NCBI GenBank assembly: GCA_027451885.1
Contig: DAIDHX010000018.1
Span: 33,768 to 97,767 of the forward strand
Source: Planctomycetales bacterium
GTDB lineage: Bacteria > Planctomycetota > Planctomycetia > Isosphaerales > Isosphaeraceae
DNA length: 64,000 nt
Direction: 5' to 3'
In this document: positions 47,974 to 56,358 of the stretch, piece by piece
Layout: every line of letters starts with the position of its first letter
How positions within the stretch are numbered: position 1 is the first letter of the stretch
Made by a program: the position numbers and the translations under genes
The notes under the pieces: model-generated
Told to the model about the DNA's origin: nothing
What the model saw: only the letters and a program-made list of their open reading frames with translations
Database searches by the model: none

Positions 47974-48001
47974 TTGACGCAGCTCAATCCCAGGTCACAA
48001 T
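47974..48001 (+). promoter_or_regulatory. weak promoter candidate for the MaoC gene
   Basis: TTGACG (47974-47979) and CACAAT (47996-48001) are 16 bases apart, about 90 bases before the GTG start of the MaoC-like gene. Matches are 5/6 and 4/6. The rest of this 288-base divergent region (47806-48093) shows nothing further. Confidence 0.25.
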
Positions 48002-48093
48002 GCCGCCGATTCAATTGATCGCGGCAAGAACGCCGCGGAACCGCGGAAAGTACACGCGTTGCGAACTTCATATTACGGAAGGCGCTCCCGCTC

Positions 48094-48600
48094 GTGACGC
48101 ATTACCCCTGGGTTGCGTTGTCGTTTGGCGAGCTCTCCCTCGGCGATGAGTGGGAAAGCCCGCGGAGAACCATCACCGAAGCCGACGTGGTCCTGTTCGC
48201 GGGGCTCTCCGGCGATTTCAATCCGCTCCACGTCGATCATCACGCGGCCAGGTCGAACCCATTCGGCCGCCCTGTCGCGCACGGTCTACTCGGCATGGCC
48301 ATCGCCACCGGACTCGCAAGCCAGGCCCCGCGGGTCGACACCCTGGCGTTTCTGGGAATACTTGAGTGGACCTTCCATCGTCCTGTGATGTTCGGGGACA
48401 CCATCTTCGTTCGTTCCGCCGTCCTCGCGCTCGAGCCCAGGGCCAGCGGCAGGCGCGGCGTCGTCACCTGGCGAAGAAGAATCTTCAACCAGGATGAGCA
48501 ACTTGTGCAGGAAGGACGCACCCAAACGCTTGTCCGATCGCGTACATCCATGGACGAAACCACTCGCACCGCAGCCAAAAAAGACGATCCTTCGTCGTGA
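48094..48600 (+). CDS. MaoC-like hot-dog dehydratase
   Basis: A 168-aa single hot-dog protein of the MaoC/R-specific enoyl-CoA hydratase family. Motifs: FAGLSGDFNPLHVD (about 36-49) with the catalytic Asp and His, and GRPVAHGLLGMAIATGL. Such enzymes hydrate or dehydrate acyl-CoA or related thioesters. The start is a GTG at 48094 with AAGG 11 bases before; no other good start lies nearby. A polar 25-residue tail follows the fold. The SDR gene 190 bases downstream could act on related substrates, though the gap suggests separate transcription. Confidence 0.8.
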   Translation: MTHYPWVALSFGELSLGDEWESPRRTITEADVVLFAGLSGDFNPLHVDHHAARSNPFGRPVAHGLLGMAIATGLASQAPRVDTLAFLGILEWTFHRPVMFGDTIFVRSAVLALEPRASGRRGVVTWRRRIFNQDEQLVQEGRTQTLVRSRTSMDETTRTAAKKDDPSS

Positions 48601-48790
48601 TTTCCCGCGTTCTGGACATTGCCTCCCGGCACTGGCCAAATCTTACCAAAAGCCACGCGCGGTTCGCGAGCATTGCTTTGTTGTTTTTCCGGATGATTGA
48701 CGCGGAGACGAGACCCAGCCATCATCGCCCTGGGATTAAAACCAGGGGTGCCCGCGGTCGCGGGCCGGCTGCGCGGGGGCAAGTTGTACG

Positions 48791-49609
48791 ATGAGCGAAG
48801 GCGCACAGACGGAGCAAGCCGCCGCCCTGGTCACCGGCGCGGCGCAGGGGATTGGGCTGGGGATCGCGACCGCGCTGGCGCAGGCTGGTTTCCGCGTTTT
48901 GCTCTCCGATGTCGCAGGCGCGCTCGCGGAAACCGAGGCCGCGACCCTGCGTGCAGCCGGCCACAACGTACTCGCCGCCACGCTCGACGTCACCGATCCC
49001 GACTCCTGGAGCCACGCTGTCGCAATCGTCCAGGAGCGCTTCGGGCGGCTCGACGTGCTCGTCAATAACGCCGGCATCAGCCCGCGCGGAACCGCCGAAT
49101 CCACCGATCTCGCGCTCTGGGATCTCACACTCGCGATCAATCTCAAGGGGGCATGGCTGGGCGTGCGGGCAGCGCTGCCGCTGCTCAAGGCCGCCCGCGG
49201 CGTGATCCTGAACATCGGATCCACCCGCGCCTCGCGGCAGATGCCAGGGCTCTTTTCCTACGGCGTCAGCAAGGCGGGGCTCCTGGGCATGACCCAGCAG
49301 CTTGCCGTGGAATACCTGCACGACGGAGTGCGCTCTAATATGATTGCACCTGGATGGGTTGACACCGCGAACGAACGCAAGCTCCAGGCCCGCCACGGCC
49401 GCCCCGACTTCCCCGCCGGCGTGAGCAATCTCACCACACCCGAACAGGTCGGCGCAGCCGCGGTTTACCTGGCCTCGCCCGCCGCAAGGGTCATCAACGG
49501 CGTTGTTCTCTACCTTGATTCCGGACTCCACGCCGCCGACGACGCCGGCATGGTCTTTTTCCCAGACCGCGCGGGGCTACCCTTTCCCCAACGTATCGAG
49601 GAAGCCTGA
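48791..49609 (+). CDS. short-chain dehydrogenase/reductase
   Basis: A 272-aa classical SDR using NAD(P). Seen: TGAAQGIG (15-22) for cofactor binding, an Asp at the end of beta-2 (LLSDVAG) suggesting NAD, NNAG near 92, Ser in GSTRAS, YGVSK (157-161) with catalytic Tyr and Lys, and APGWVDT. It probably oxidises a sugar or polyol given the TIM-barrel sugar isomerase gene 39 bases downstream, but substrate is unknown. Upstream are two small hairpins (CCCTGG/CCAGGG at 48729-48748 and CCCGCG/CGCGGG just after) of unknown role. Confidence 0.85.
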   Translation: MSEGAQTEQAAALVTGAAQGIGLGIATALAQAGFRVLLSDVAGALAETEAATLRAAGHNVLAATLDVTDPDSWSHAVAIVQERFGRLDVLVNNAGISPRGTAESTDLALWDLTLAINLKGAWLGVRAALPLLKAARGVILNIGSTRASRQMPGLFSYGVSKAGLLGMTQQLAVEYLHDGVRSNMIAPGWVDTANERKLQARHGRPDFPAGVSNLTTPEQVGAAAVYLASPAARVINGVVLYLDSGLHAADDAGMVFFPDRAGLPFPQRIEEA

Positions 49610-49648
49610 TCGTCCTCCACCGTCGCACGCCCATCGAGGAGCCGGCCC

Positions 49649-50461
49649 ATGCCCGCCTTCACCTACTGCCTGAACACCAGCACGATTCGCCCCACCCCGC
49701 TGCTCAAGAAGATCGAGGTCGCCAGCAGAGCCGGCTACTCCGCCATCGAGCCCTGGAACGTCGAAATCGACGAATACCTCGCCCAGGGCGGCTCAATTCC
49801 CGAGCTCAGGAGAGCCCTCGACGGCGCCGGGCTCAAGGTCGTGAGCATGATCGCGCTCGGCGACTGGATCACCACCGAGGGAGAAGCCCACACCCGCGCT
49901 CTCGACGAATGCAAACGACGCATGGCCCAGGCCGCGGAGCTCGGCAGCCCCTCGATCGTCGCCAGCCCGCCGCATGAAGTCGTCGACCTGGCGCATGCGG
50001 GCAAACGCTTCACGGAGCTCTTCGCCATCGGCGAATCCATGGGCGTCGCCCCGTCCATGGAGTTCCTCGGCTTTGTCGCCGGCGTGCACACGCTCGACCA
50101 GGCCTGGACCATCGCGAGCGCGACAGGCCATCCCCGGGCCACAATCGTGGCTGATGTCTTCCACCTGATTCGCGGCGGCGGCAAGGTCGACGACCTGCTC
50201 AGGATCCAGGGCAGCCAGCTTTCGATCTTCCACATCAACGACCTGCCGCCCGTCCCCGACCCGCTCGCTCAGCGCGATGAAGACAGGGTCATGGTTGGCG
50301 AGGGCATCGCCCCCCTGCCACGCGTGATCGCCAACCTCCGCACAATCGGCTACTCCGGACCAATCTCCCTCGAGCTCTTCAACCGCGATCTCTGGGCCCT
50401 CGACCCCCTCAACGTCGTCCAGGAAGGCATCGACGCCATCCGAGACCTGGTCGAGGCCTGA
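49649..50461 (+). CDS. sugar phosphate isomerase/epimerase (AP endonuclease 2 TIM barrel)
   Basis: A 270-aa xylose-isomerase-like TIM barrel. Metal-binding residues fit the family: Glu in SMEFLGFVAG, Asp-x-x-His in ADVFHLI, His in SIFHINDLP and Glu in SLELFNRD. Members isomerise or epimerise ketoses, inosose or hydroxypyruvate. It begins 39 bases after the SDR gene, so the two likely act in one sugar or polyol breakdown route. The ATG at 49649 has CGAGGAG 8 bases before. Which sugar is used cannot be told. Confidence 0.85.
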   Translation: MPAFTYCLNTSTIRPTPLLKKIEVASRAGYSAIEPWNVEIDEYLAQGGSIPELRRALDGAGLKVVSMIALGDWITTEGEAHTRALDECKRRMAQAAELGSPSIVASPPHEVVDLAHAGKRFTELFAIGESMGVAPSMEFLGFVAGVHTLDQAWTIASATGHPRATIVADVFHLIRGGGKVDDLLRIQGSQLSIFHINDLPPVPDPLAQRDEDRVMVGEGIAPLPRVIANLRTIGYSGPISLELFNRDLWALDPLNVVQEGIDAIRDLVEA

Positions 50462-50559
50462 GACCAGGCCCCAACCTGTCCGCCCAGGCTCTCACTGCCA
50501 CGGCCCCGGCGAGTCCACGCCTCAACTCCTCTCCCCGGATGTCATTCAAACGTCTGTCT

Positions 50560-50572
50560 TTTGTTCAACAAA
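50560..50572. promoter_or_regulatory. palindromic operator candidate upstream of the DUF1501 operon
   Basis: TTTGTTCAACAAA, a perfect 6+1+6 palindrome, lies in a locally AT-rich stretch (50550-50580) about 75 bases before the DUF1501 ATG. Its AT-richness within GC-rich DNA and its position suggest a regulator-binding site or promoter region. No firm -10/-35 pair was fixed. Confidence 0.3.
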
Positions 50573-50645
50573 TATTGTAGACTTCGGATTGCTGCGTTAT
50601 GTTCCCCACAGGGGACGAGGACTCGCGTTCTGGAGACCGAATACC

Positions 50646-51968
50646 ATGTTGAGTTTCCTTCAGGGGTCGTCGCGGGCGTGCGACGGGGTATCCAGGCGTG
50701 AGTTTCTCCGGGTTGGCGGGCTGGGCGTGGCGGGAGTGACGCTGGCCGACCTGCTCCGCGCGGAAAGCCTGGCGGCAGCCCCGCGCAAGGCCAGGAGCGT
50801 GATCCTGCTTTGGATGCAAGGCGGCCCCAGCCATATCGATACGCTCGATCCCAAGCCCGAGGCCCCGGCCGAGATCCGCGGCGAGTTCGGAGTCATTTCC
50901 ACCAGCTTGCCGGGCGTTCAGATCTGCGAGCACATGCCCCTGCTGGCCCGGAACCTCGACAAGCTCTCGATCGTGCGCTCGGGCTACTGCTATAACGCCG
51001 GCCACGGCATCGCCGACGCCTACATGCTTTCGGGCTGGCGGTTCTCGCCGGCGACGGTCTATCCCTCGATGGGCTCGGTGCTCGCCAGGGAGCTCTCGGC
51101 CAACCCCGGCGTGCCGCCTTACATGCAGCTTGGCGGCAGCGTCGATCAGAAATCCGGCGGTGGACTCGCCGGCTACCTCGGCAATGAGCACAACCCGTTC
51201 GTGATGACCTCTGACCCGAACTCCGACCAGTTCCGGGTCGACGGCATCACCCTGCCCGGCGGTCTCACCGCGGCCCGATTCGCAAGGCGCAGGAAGATGC
51301 TCGACCAGTTCGACCGCTGGCAAGAGCGCGTCGAAGCCCAGGTGAGCGACTCCCGGGCGATGGACCGCTTCTATGAAAAGGCGTTTGGGATCGTCACCTC
51401 GCCGCAGGCCAAGCGGGCGTTCGACCTCACGCACGAGGACCCGAAACTGCGCGACCGCTACGGCCGCAACACGTTCGGCCAGTCGTGCCTGCTCGCCCGC
51501 AGGCTAGTCGAGGCTGGCGTCCGGTTCGTCACCGTGGCCTACGGTGGCTGGGACACCCACCAGCAAAACTTCACGAGCCTCAAGGGACACCTGCTGCCTC
51601 GGCTCGACGCCGGCTACGCTACCTTGCTCGCGGATCTCCACGACCGCGGACTGCTGGATGAAACCATCGTGTTCTGGATGGGCGACTTCGGGCGCACGCC
51701 CAAGATCAACTCGGCCGCGGGCCGCGACCACTGGGCCGGCTCGACCGTCTTCGGCATCGGCGGCGGCGGAATCAAGATGGGCGAGGTCGTGGGCAAGAGC
51801 GACCGCTACGCCGAACAACCCGCGACCCGCATGGTGCAGGTGGAAGACCTGGTCGCGACGATCTACTCCCGGCTTGGCATCACGCTCGACCACCACTACG
51901 TCGCACCCGACGGCCGGCCGTTCCCCGTCAACCCAGGCGGGCGCGTGCTTGAAGAGATGCTCGCCTAG
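50646..51968 (+). CDS. DUF1501 family protein with Tat signal
   Basis: A 440-aa DUF1501 protein. A clear Tat motif SRREFLRVGGLGVAGV follows a 17-residue start, so it is exported folded. Family motifs: LLWMQGGPSHIDTLDPKPEA, HMPLLARNLDKLSIVRS, GWDTHQQNF near 305 and DFGRTPKINSAAGRDHW. The ATG at 50646 fits the Tat signal; the open frame reaches back to 50589 but adds no signal-like sequence. The cytochrome-like/DUF1549/DUF1553 gene follows after 70 bases and a PPC protein after that. It resembles the DUF1501 gene at 4554, but gene order is reversed. Confidence 0.88.
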   Translation: MLSFLQGSSRACDGVSRREFLRVGGLGVAGVTLADLLRAESLAAAPRKARSVILLWMQGGPSHIDTLDPKPEAPAEIRGEFGVISTSLPGVQICEHMPLLARNLDKLSIVRSGYCYNAGHGIADAYMLSGWRFSPATVYPSMGSVLARELSANPGVPPYMQLGGSVDQKSGGGLAGYLGNEHNPFVMTSDPNSDQFRVDGITLPGGLTAARFARRRKMLDQFDRWQERVEAQVSDSRAMDRFYEKAFGIVTSPQAKRAFDLTHEDPKLRDRYGRNTFGQSCLLARRLVEAGVRFVTVAYGGWDTHQQNFTSLKGHLLPRLDAGYATLLADLHDRGLLDETIVFWMGDFGRTPKINSAAGRDHWAGSTVFGIGGGGIKMGEVVGKSDRYAEQPATRMVQVEDLVATIYSRLGITLDHHYVAPDGRPFPVNPGGRVLEEMLA

Positions 51969-52038
51969 CGAGGAAGGCGCGTCGGGACACAAGGCCGTGC
52001 CTGGGTCGCCTCCTGAACAAACAGCCGGAGGGGTTTGC

Positions 52039-54210
52039 ATGAACAGGGTTTTTCAGGTCGCGGCAGCCGCGGCGATCGTGGCCATGGCGTCGGTCCCAGG
52101 TTTCGGTGGCGAGCCGAAGGTCTCGTTCGCCACCGACGTCCAGCCGATCCTCACCAGGCTGGGCTGCAACCAGGGTGCATGCCATGGCGCCCAGTACGGC
52201 AAGGGGGGCTTCAAGCTCTCGCTCAGGGGCTTCGACGACGAGGCTGATTATCGCGAGATCGTCCGCGCTGCGTTCGGCAGGCGCTTGCTCATGGGCGATC
52301 CCGCCCGTAGCTTGCTGCTCCAGAAGCCCACGCTCGGCCTGCCGCACGCCGGCGGCCGCCGCATGACGGATCACTCCTGGGCGTATCAAACGCTCCTGCG
52401 CTGGGTGCGCCAGGGTGCGCCCGGGCCGAGTGCGAAGGATCGCAAGCTCAAGACGCTCACGATCGAGCCCCGAGAGATCGTGCTTCAGCCCGGGGGCAAG
52501 GCACGCGTCACCGCCAGGGCGGTCTACGACGACGGCTCGACCGAGATCCTCACCGAAAAGGCCGCGTTCGATAGCCAGTCCCCCATGGTCGCCAGGGTCG
52601 ACCCCGACGGCTCAATCTCCGCCGCCAGCGCGCGGGGGGAATCCGCCGTGATGGTGCGCTATCTTTCCACCGTCGCCGTCGCACGCGTGATCGTCCCCTA
52701 TGGTGCAGCGGGTTCGCTCGATGCCTTCAAGCCGAACAACCTGGTCGACACCCTCTGGCTCGACACCTGGCGCAAGCTTGGGCTCACTCCCTCGCCGGTG
52801 TGCGACGACGCGGAATTCTTCCGCCGCATCCACCTGAGCACCCTGGCCACCCTGCCCCGACCCGAGGACGTCCTCGCCTTCCTGGCCGACAAAAGCCCAA
52901 ACAAGCGCGAAAAAGCCATCGACGCCGTGCTCGCCCGCCCGGAATACGCGGCCTACTGGGCGCACAAGTGGGGCGATCTCCTGCTCAACAGCAGGCGCAC
53001 CATCGGTAAGAAAGGAATGTGGTCGCTGCATAACTGGCTGCGCGATTCGTTCCGCGCCAATAAACCCATGGACGTCTTTGTCTCGGAGCTTATCACCGCC
53101 ATCGGCAGCCCATACCAGTACGGCCCGGCGAACTTCTACGGCACCGGTGGCGCGGACGAGTGGACCGAAAGCACCGCGCAGGTCTTCCTGGGCATGCGCT
53201 TGCAGTGCGCCAAGTGCCATAACCACCCGTATGAAAGCCTGCTCCAGGCCGACTATTACAGTATGAAGGCATACTTCAGCCGGGTCGGTAAGAAGGGGAG
53301 CCAGGAATTCGGCCTGGCCGGCGGCGATTCGGTGGTTTACGTCACCGACGGCGGCGAGGTCCATCATCCCCGGACCGGTCAACTGATGAAGCCCAGGCCG
53401 GTCGGGGGCGCGCCCGCGGACGATCCCATCGACCGCCGCCGCGCGCTCGCGGCCTGGATCTCCTCCAGGAACAACCGCGCCCTCGCCCGTAACCTGGCCA
53501 ATCGCTACTGGGGCTACTATTTCGGACGCGGACTCGTGAACCCCATCGACGACATCCGCGAGACCAATCCCCCCTCGAACCCTCAGTTGCTCGATGCCCT
53601 GGCGGACGATCTCATCGCCCACAATTACGATATCAAACACCTGCTTCGAACTATCATGCGCTCGCGCGTTTATCAATTGAGCGCAATCGCCCAGCCTGCC
53701 AGCCGGGCCGACGCCGATAATCGCTACGTCACCCATTACTCGCCGACGCGCCAGGGGGCCGAGGCCCTGCTCGACGCCGTCGATTTCGCCTGCGGAACGC
53801 AGGAAAAGTTCGTCGACCTGCCCCCCGGCTACCGCGCGATCGACCTCCCCGACTCGGACTACGACTCGGAGTTTCTCGATACGTTCGGGCGCCCGCGCAG
53901 AGCGGTGCCGTGCGAGTGCGAACGGAGCGAGGCCCCCACCATGACCCAGGCGCTCCTGATGATCAGCGGCGGCCTGCTCAACCGCAAGGTGGGCGACGCC
54001 AAGGGGCGCATCGCTCGCCTGACCGCGGCCAAGGCACCCGCGGACAAGGCGATCGAGGAGCTCTTCCTCTGTACGCTTTCACGCCCCCCCACTGCCGACG
54101 AAAGCCACGAAGCCGTTGCCGACGTCCAGGCCGCACAGACGCCGAAGGAAGGTCTCGAGGACCTGCTCTGGACCCTGCTCAATACCCGCGAATTCCAGTT
54201 CAATCACTAG
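52039..54210 (+). CDS. planctomycete cytochrome-like / BIG2 / DUF1549 / DUF1553 protein
   Basis: A 723-aa exported protein. Order: signal peptide (1-25), a planctomycete cytochrome-C-like segment with CNQGACHG (43-50) and GGFKLSLRGFD, a BIG2-like Ig domain (about 140-230, LTIEPREIVLQPGG), DUF1549 (about 240-440, with CAKCHNHP at 390-397) and DUF1553 (about 450-720). The Cys-His motifs resemble haem c sites, but haem binding is not proven in this family. The ATG at 52039 behind GGAGGGG is certain; an open frame upstream lies within the DUF1501 gene and is not coding. It is placed mid-operon between DUF1501 and the PPC protein. Confidence 0.88.
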   Translation: MNRVFQVAAAAAIVAMASVPGFGGEPKVSFATDVQPILTRLGCNQGACHGAQYGKGGFKLSLRGFDDEADYREIVRAAFGRRLLMGDPARSLLLQKPTLGLPHAGGRRMTDHSWAYQTLLRWVRQGAPGPSAKDRKLKTLTIEPREIVLQPGGKARVTARAVYDDGSTEILTEKAAFDSQSPMVARVDPDGSISAASARGESAVMVRYLSTVAVARVIVPYGAAGSLDAFKPNNLVDTLWLDTWRKLGLTPSPVCDDAEFFRRIHLSTLATLPRPEDVLAFLADKSPNKREKAIDAVLARPEYAAYWAHKWGDLLLNSRRTIGKKGMWSLHNWLRDSFRANKPMDVFVSELITAIGSPYQYGPANFYGTGGADEWTESTAQVFLGMRLQCAKCHNHPYESLLQADYYSMKAYFSRVGKKGSQEFGLAGGDSVVYVTDGGEVHHPRTGQLMKPRPVGGAPADDPIDRRRALAAWISSRNNRALARNLANRYWGYYFGRGLVNPIDDIRETNPPSNPQLLDALADDLIAHNYDIKHLLRTIMRSRVYQLSAIAQPASRADADNRYVTHYSPTRQGAEALLDAVDFACGTQEKFVDLPPGYRAIDLPDSDYDSEFLDTFGRPRRAVPCECERSEAPTMTQALLMISGGLLNRKVGDAKGRIARLTAAKAPADKAIEELFLCTLSRPPTADESHEAVADVQAAQTPKEGLEDLLWTLLNTREFQFNH

Positions 54211-54248
54211 GCCCGCGCCACTCCCTCCGGGCTTGTTGAGGCCACGCC

Positions 54249-56333
54249 ATGCGCCTGCTGATTCGGTCTCTCTCGGCGATATTTCTATTTGCGACAAGCG
54301 CCTGGGGGCAGACTCCGTATCCTGAGATCACTTACGTCCACCCGGGAGCCGTCCAGCGCGGGGTTGCGAACGAGGTTACCGTGGTCTCCCGGCACGCCAA
54401 CCGGGGCTTCGAAACCGCGTCGCAGGTTTTTTTCGGCGGCCAGGGCCTCAGCGCGGAGATTCCGCCGCGCGAGGCCAAATCGCCCCCCGAGCGTAGGAAG
54501 ATCAAGATCAAGGTCGCGCGTGATGCATCGCTCGGCCTGCATGAGATGCGCGTGGCGACAGACAGCGGCGTGTCGTCGCTCGGCGAGCTCCTCGTTGTCG
54601 ACGACCCGGTGATCGTCGAGGATCAGAAGCCCCACGCGACGCCCAGCGCAGCGCAGGGCGTTGCGATCAATCGCGTCGTCGCCGGCATCCTGAGCGCCAA
54701 GGAACAGGTCGACGCGTATCGCTTCAAGGCAAGCGCGGGCCAGGAGGTCACCTTCAGCCTGATGGGCTCGCGGCTCTACTTCAAGCGGCACTACCAGGAA
54801 GGGGGCAACTCCGATCCAATGCTCATTCTGACGAGCGCTGAGGGGGTTGAGCTGGCCTCGAACGACGATTATTACTTCGGCGACCCGATGCTTCATTACC
54901 GTTTCGACAAGGACGGCGAGTACATCATCGCCGTGCGCGACGTCGACTACGCGGGCGCTGCTCACTTTACCTACTCGCTCACGATCACGGACCGCCCCTA
55001 CGCCACGTCGGTCTACCCGCCGGTGATCTCCAACACGGGAGCCCAGGCCGCGAGTGCAAGCGGCTTTGGAATCCCCGACGGGCCACTCGCACTCAAGGGG
55101 CTTGCGGGGCTCACGCCCACCGGCATCCACACCGCTCAGCTCCTGGCGAATGGGCAAGAAACGAACGCCCTGACGTTCGAGGTCACCGACCTGCCTATCC
55201 ATCTCGAGGTTGAGCCGAACGACGACCGCGCGCGGGCGAACGCGATCTCCCACGTCGGGACCGTGCTTTGCGGCCGCGCGGATCGCCCGAACGACGTCGA
55301 TCACTTCGCGCTGCCGCTCAAAAAGGGCCGGCCCGTGCGCTTCGAGGTCAAGGCCAGGCGGCTCGGATCAAGTCTCGACTCGCACCTGAGACTGCTCAAC
55401 GAGACAGGCGGCGTGGTGGCCTCGGGCGACGACTCGGCCGGCTCCAAGGACGCCGAGTTCCGTTTCACACCCCCCGCCGACGGGCGGTACACGCTCGAGG
55501 TTCGCGACCTGCTCTTCCGCGGCGGCCCCACCTACTCTTACGGCATCGAGGTGCGCGACGATGAGCCGGATTTCGCGGTCCGCTGCGACGACGACCGGGC
55601 GGGCGTGGGGCCCGGAGGCGCAGTCCCCTGGTTCTTGCGAGTCACGCGAACCGCCGGGTTTGACGGGCCGATCGACGTCCGTGTCGAGGGCCTGCCGCCG
55701 GGGCTCTCCGCCCAGCCGGTCACCATCCCCGCGGGGGTGACCGACCGCTGCCTGATCGTCCAGGCCGCGAAGGACGCCAAACCTGCCGCCGCACCCGTGC
55801 GGGTGGTCGCGAGTGCGAACGTGAAGGGCCTCGACGGCAAGACGCGCAAGGTCGAGCACGCCGTCCAGCCGCTCGAGGAGCTTTACATGGGAGGCGGCGG
55901 GCGCAGCGTCTGGCCTGTTGAGACTCAGATCGCCCAGGTCGTCACGAAGGACGACATCGCCTCGGTGCGGGTCACCCCGGCCTCGATCTCGCTCAGGCCG
56001 GGCGAGCAGGTCACGCTCGAAGTGGAGGTCACGCGCAGGCCGAACTACAAGGGCCGGGTGACGCTCGACACGCAGCTTCAGCACCTGGGCTCGGTCTACG
56101 GCAATTCGCTCCCGCCCGGCGTGACTTTTGTGGAGTCAGGCAGCAAGACCTCGCTGGGCGCTGAGGAATCGAAGGGGCGGATCATCCTCAAGGCCGCGCC
56201 CGACGCGAAGCCCGTGCAAGGCGTCTCGATCGCGGTCATTGCGTACGTCTCGATCGACTTCGTGGTAAAACGCGCCTACGCAAGCGCACCTGTCGCCGCG
56301 AGCATCACCGCCCCCGCCGTGGCGAAGCGTTAG
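54249..56333 (+). CDS. exported protein with two bacterial pre-peptidase C-terminal (PPC) domains
   Basis: A 694-aa exported protein. After the signal (LIRSLSAIFLFATSAWG) comes an Ig-like domain, then two PPC-type beta domains: one around 150-250 (VDAYRFKASAGQEVTFSLMG) and one around 320-440 (VDHFALPLKKGRPVRFEVKA), each ending in YxxxV-type strands, and further beta-rich segments to the end. Such proteins often accompany DUF1501 and DUF1549/DUF1553 genes in planctomycetes and may bind polymers. No catalytic domain is seen. It starts 38 bases after the previous stop and is the last gene of that operon; the giant RHS gene ends 25 bases away on the other strand. Confidence 0.83.
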   Translation: MRLLIRSLSAIFLFATSAWGQTPYPEITYVHPGAVQRGVANEVTVVSRHANRGFETASQVFFGGQGLSAEIPPREAKSPPERRKIKIKVARDASLGLHEMRVATDSGVSSLGELLVVDDPVIVEDQKPHATPSAAQGVAINRVVAGILSAKEQVDAYRFKASAGQEVTFSLMGSRLYFKRHYQEGGNSDPMLILTSAEGVELASNDDYYFGDPMLHYRFDKDGEYIIAVRDVDYAGAAHFTYSLTITDRPYATSVYPPVISNTGAQAASASGFGIPDGPLALKGLAGLTPTGIHTAQLLANGQETNALTFEVTDLPIHLEVEPNDDRARANAISHVGTVLCGRADRPNDVDHFALPLKKGRPVRFEVKARRLGSSLDSHLRLLNETGGVVASGDDSAGSKDAEFRFTPPADGRYTLEVRDLLFRGGPTYSYGIEVRDDEPDFAVRCDDDRAGVGPGGAVPWFLRVTRTAGFDGPIDVRVEGLPPGLSAQPVTIPAGVTDRCLIVQAAKDAKPAAAPVRVVASANVKGLDGKTRKVEHAVQPLEELYMGGGGRSVWPVETQIAQVVTKDDIASVRVTPASISLRPGEQVTLEVEVTRRPNYKGRVTLDTQLQHLGSVYGNSLPPGVTFVESGSKTSLGAEESKGRIILKAAPDAKPVQGVSIAVIAYVSIDFVVKRAYASAPVAASITAPAVAKR

Positions 56334-56358
56334 CATGCCGGCCCGACCGCCGCGCGGC

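Noticed and set aside
51544..52038. Upstream extension of the cytochrome-like/DUF1549 frame into the DUF1501 gene
   Set aside because: The extension is Ser/Arg-rich shadow of DUF1501; the ATG at 52039 has GGAGGGG and begins a signal peptide.
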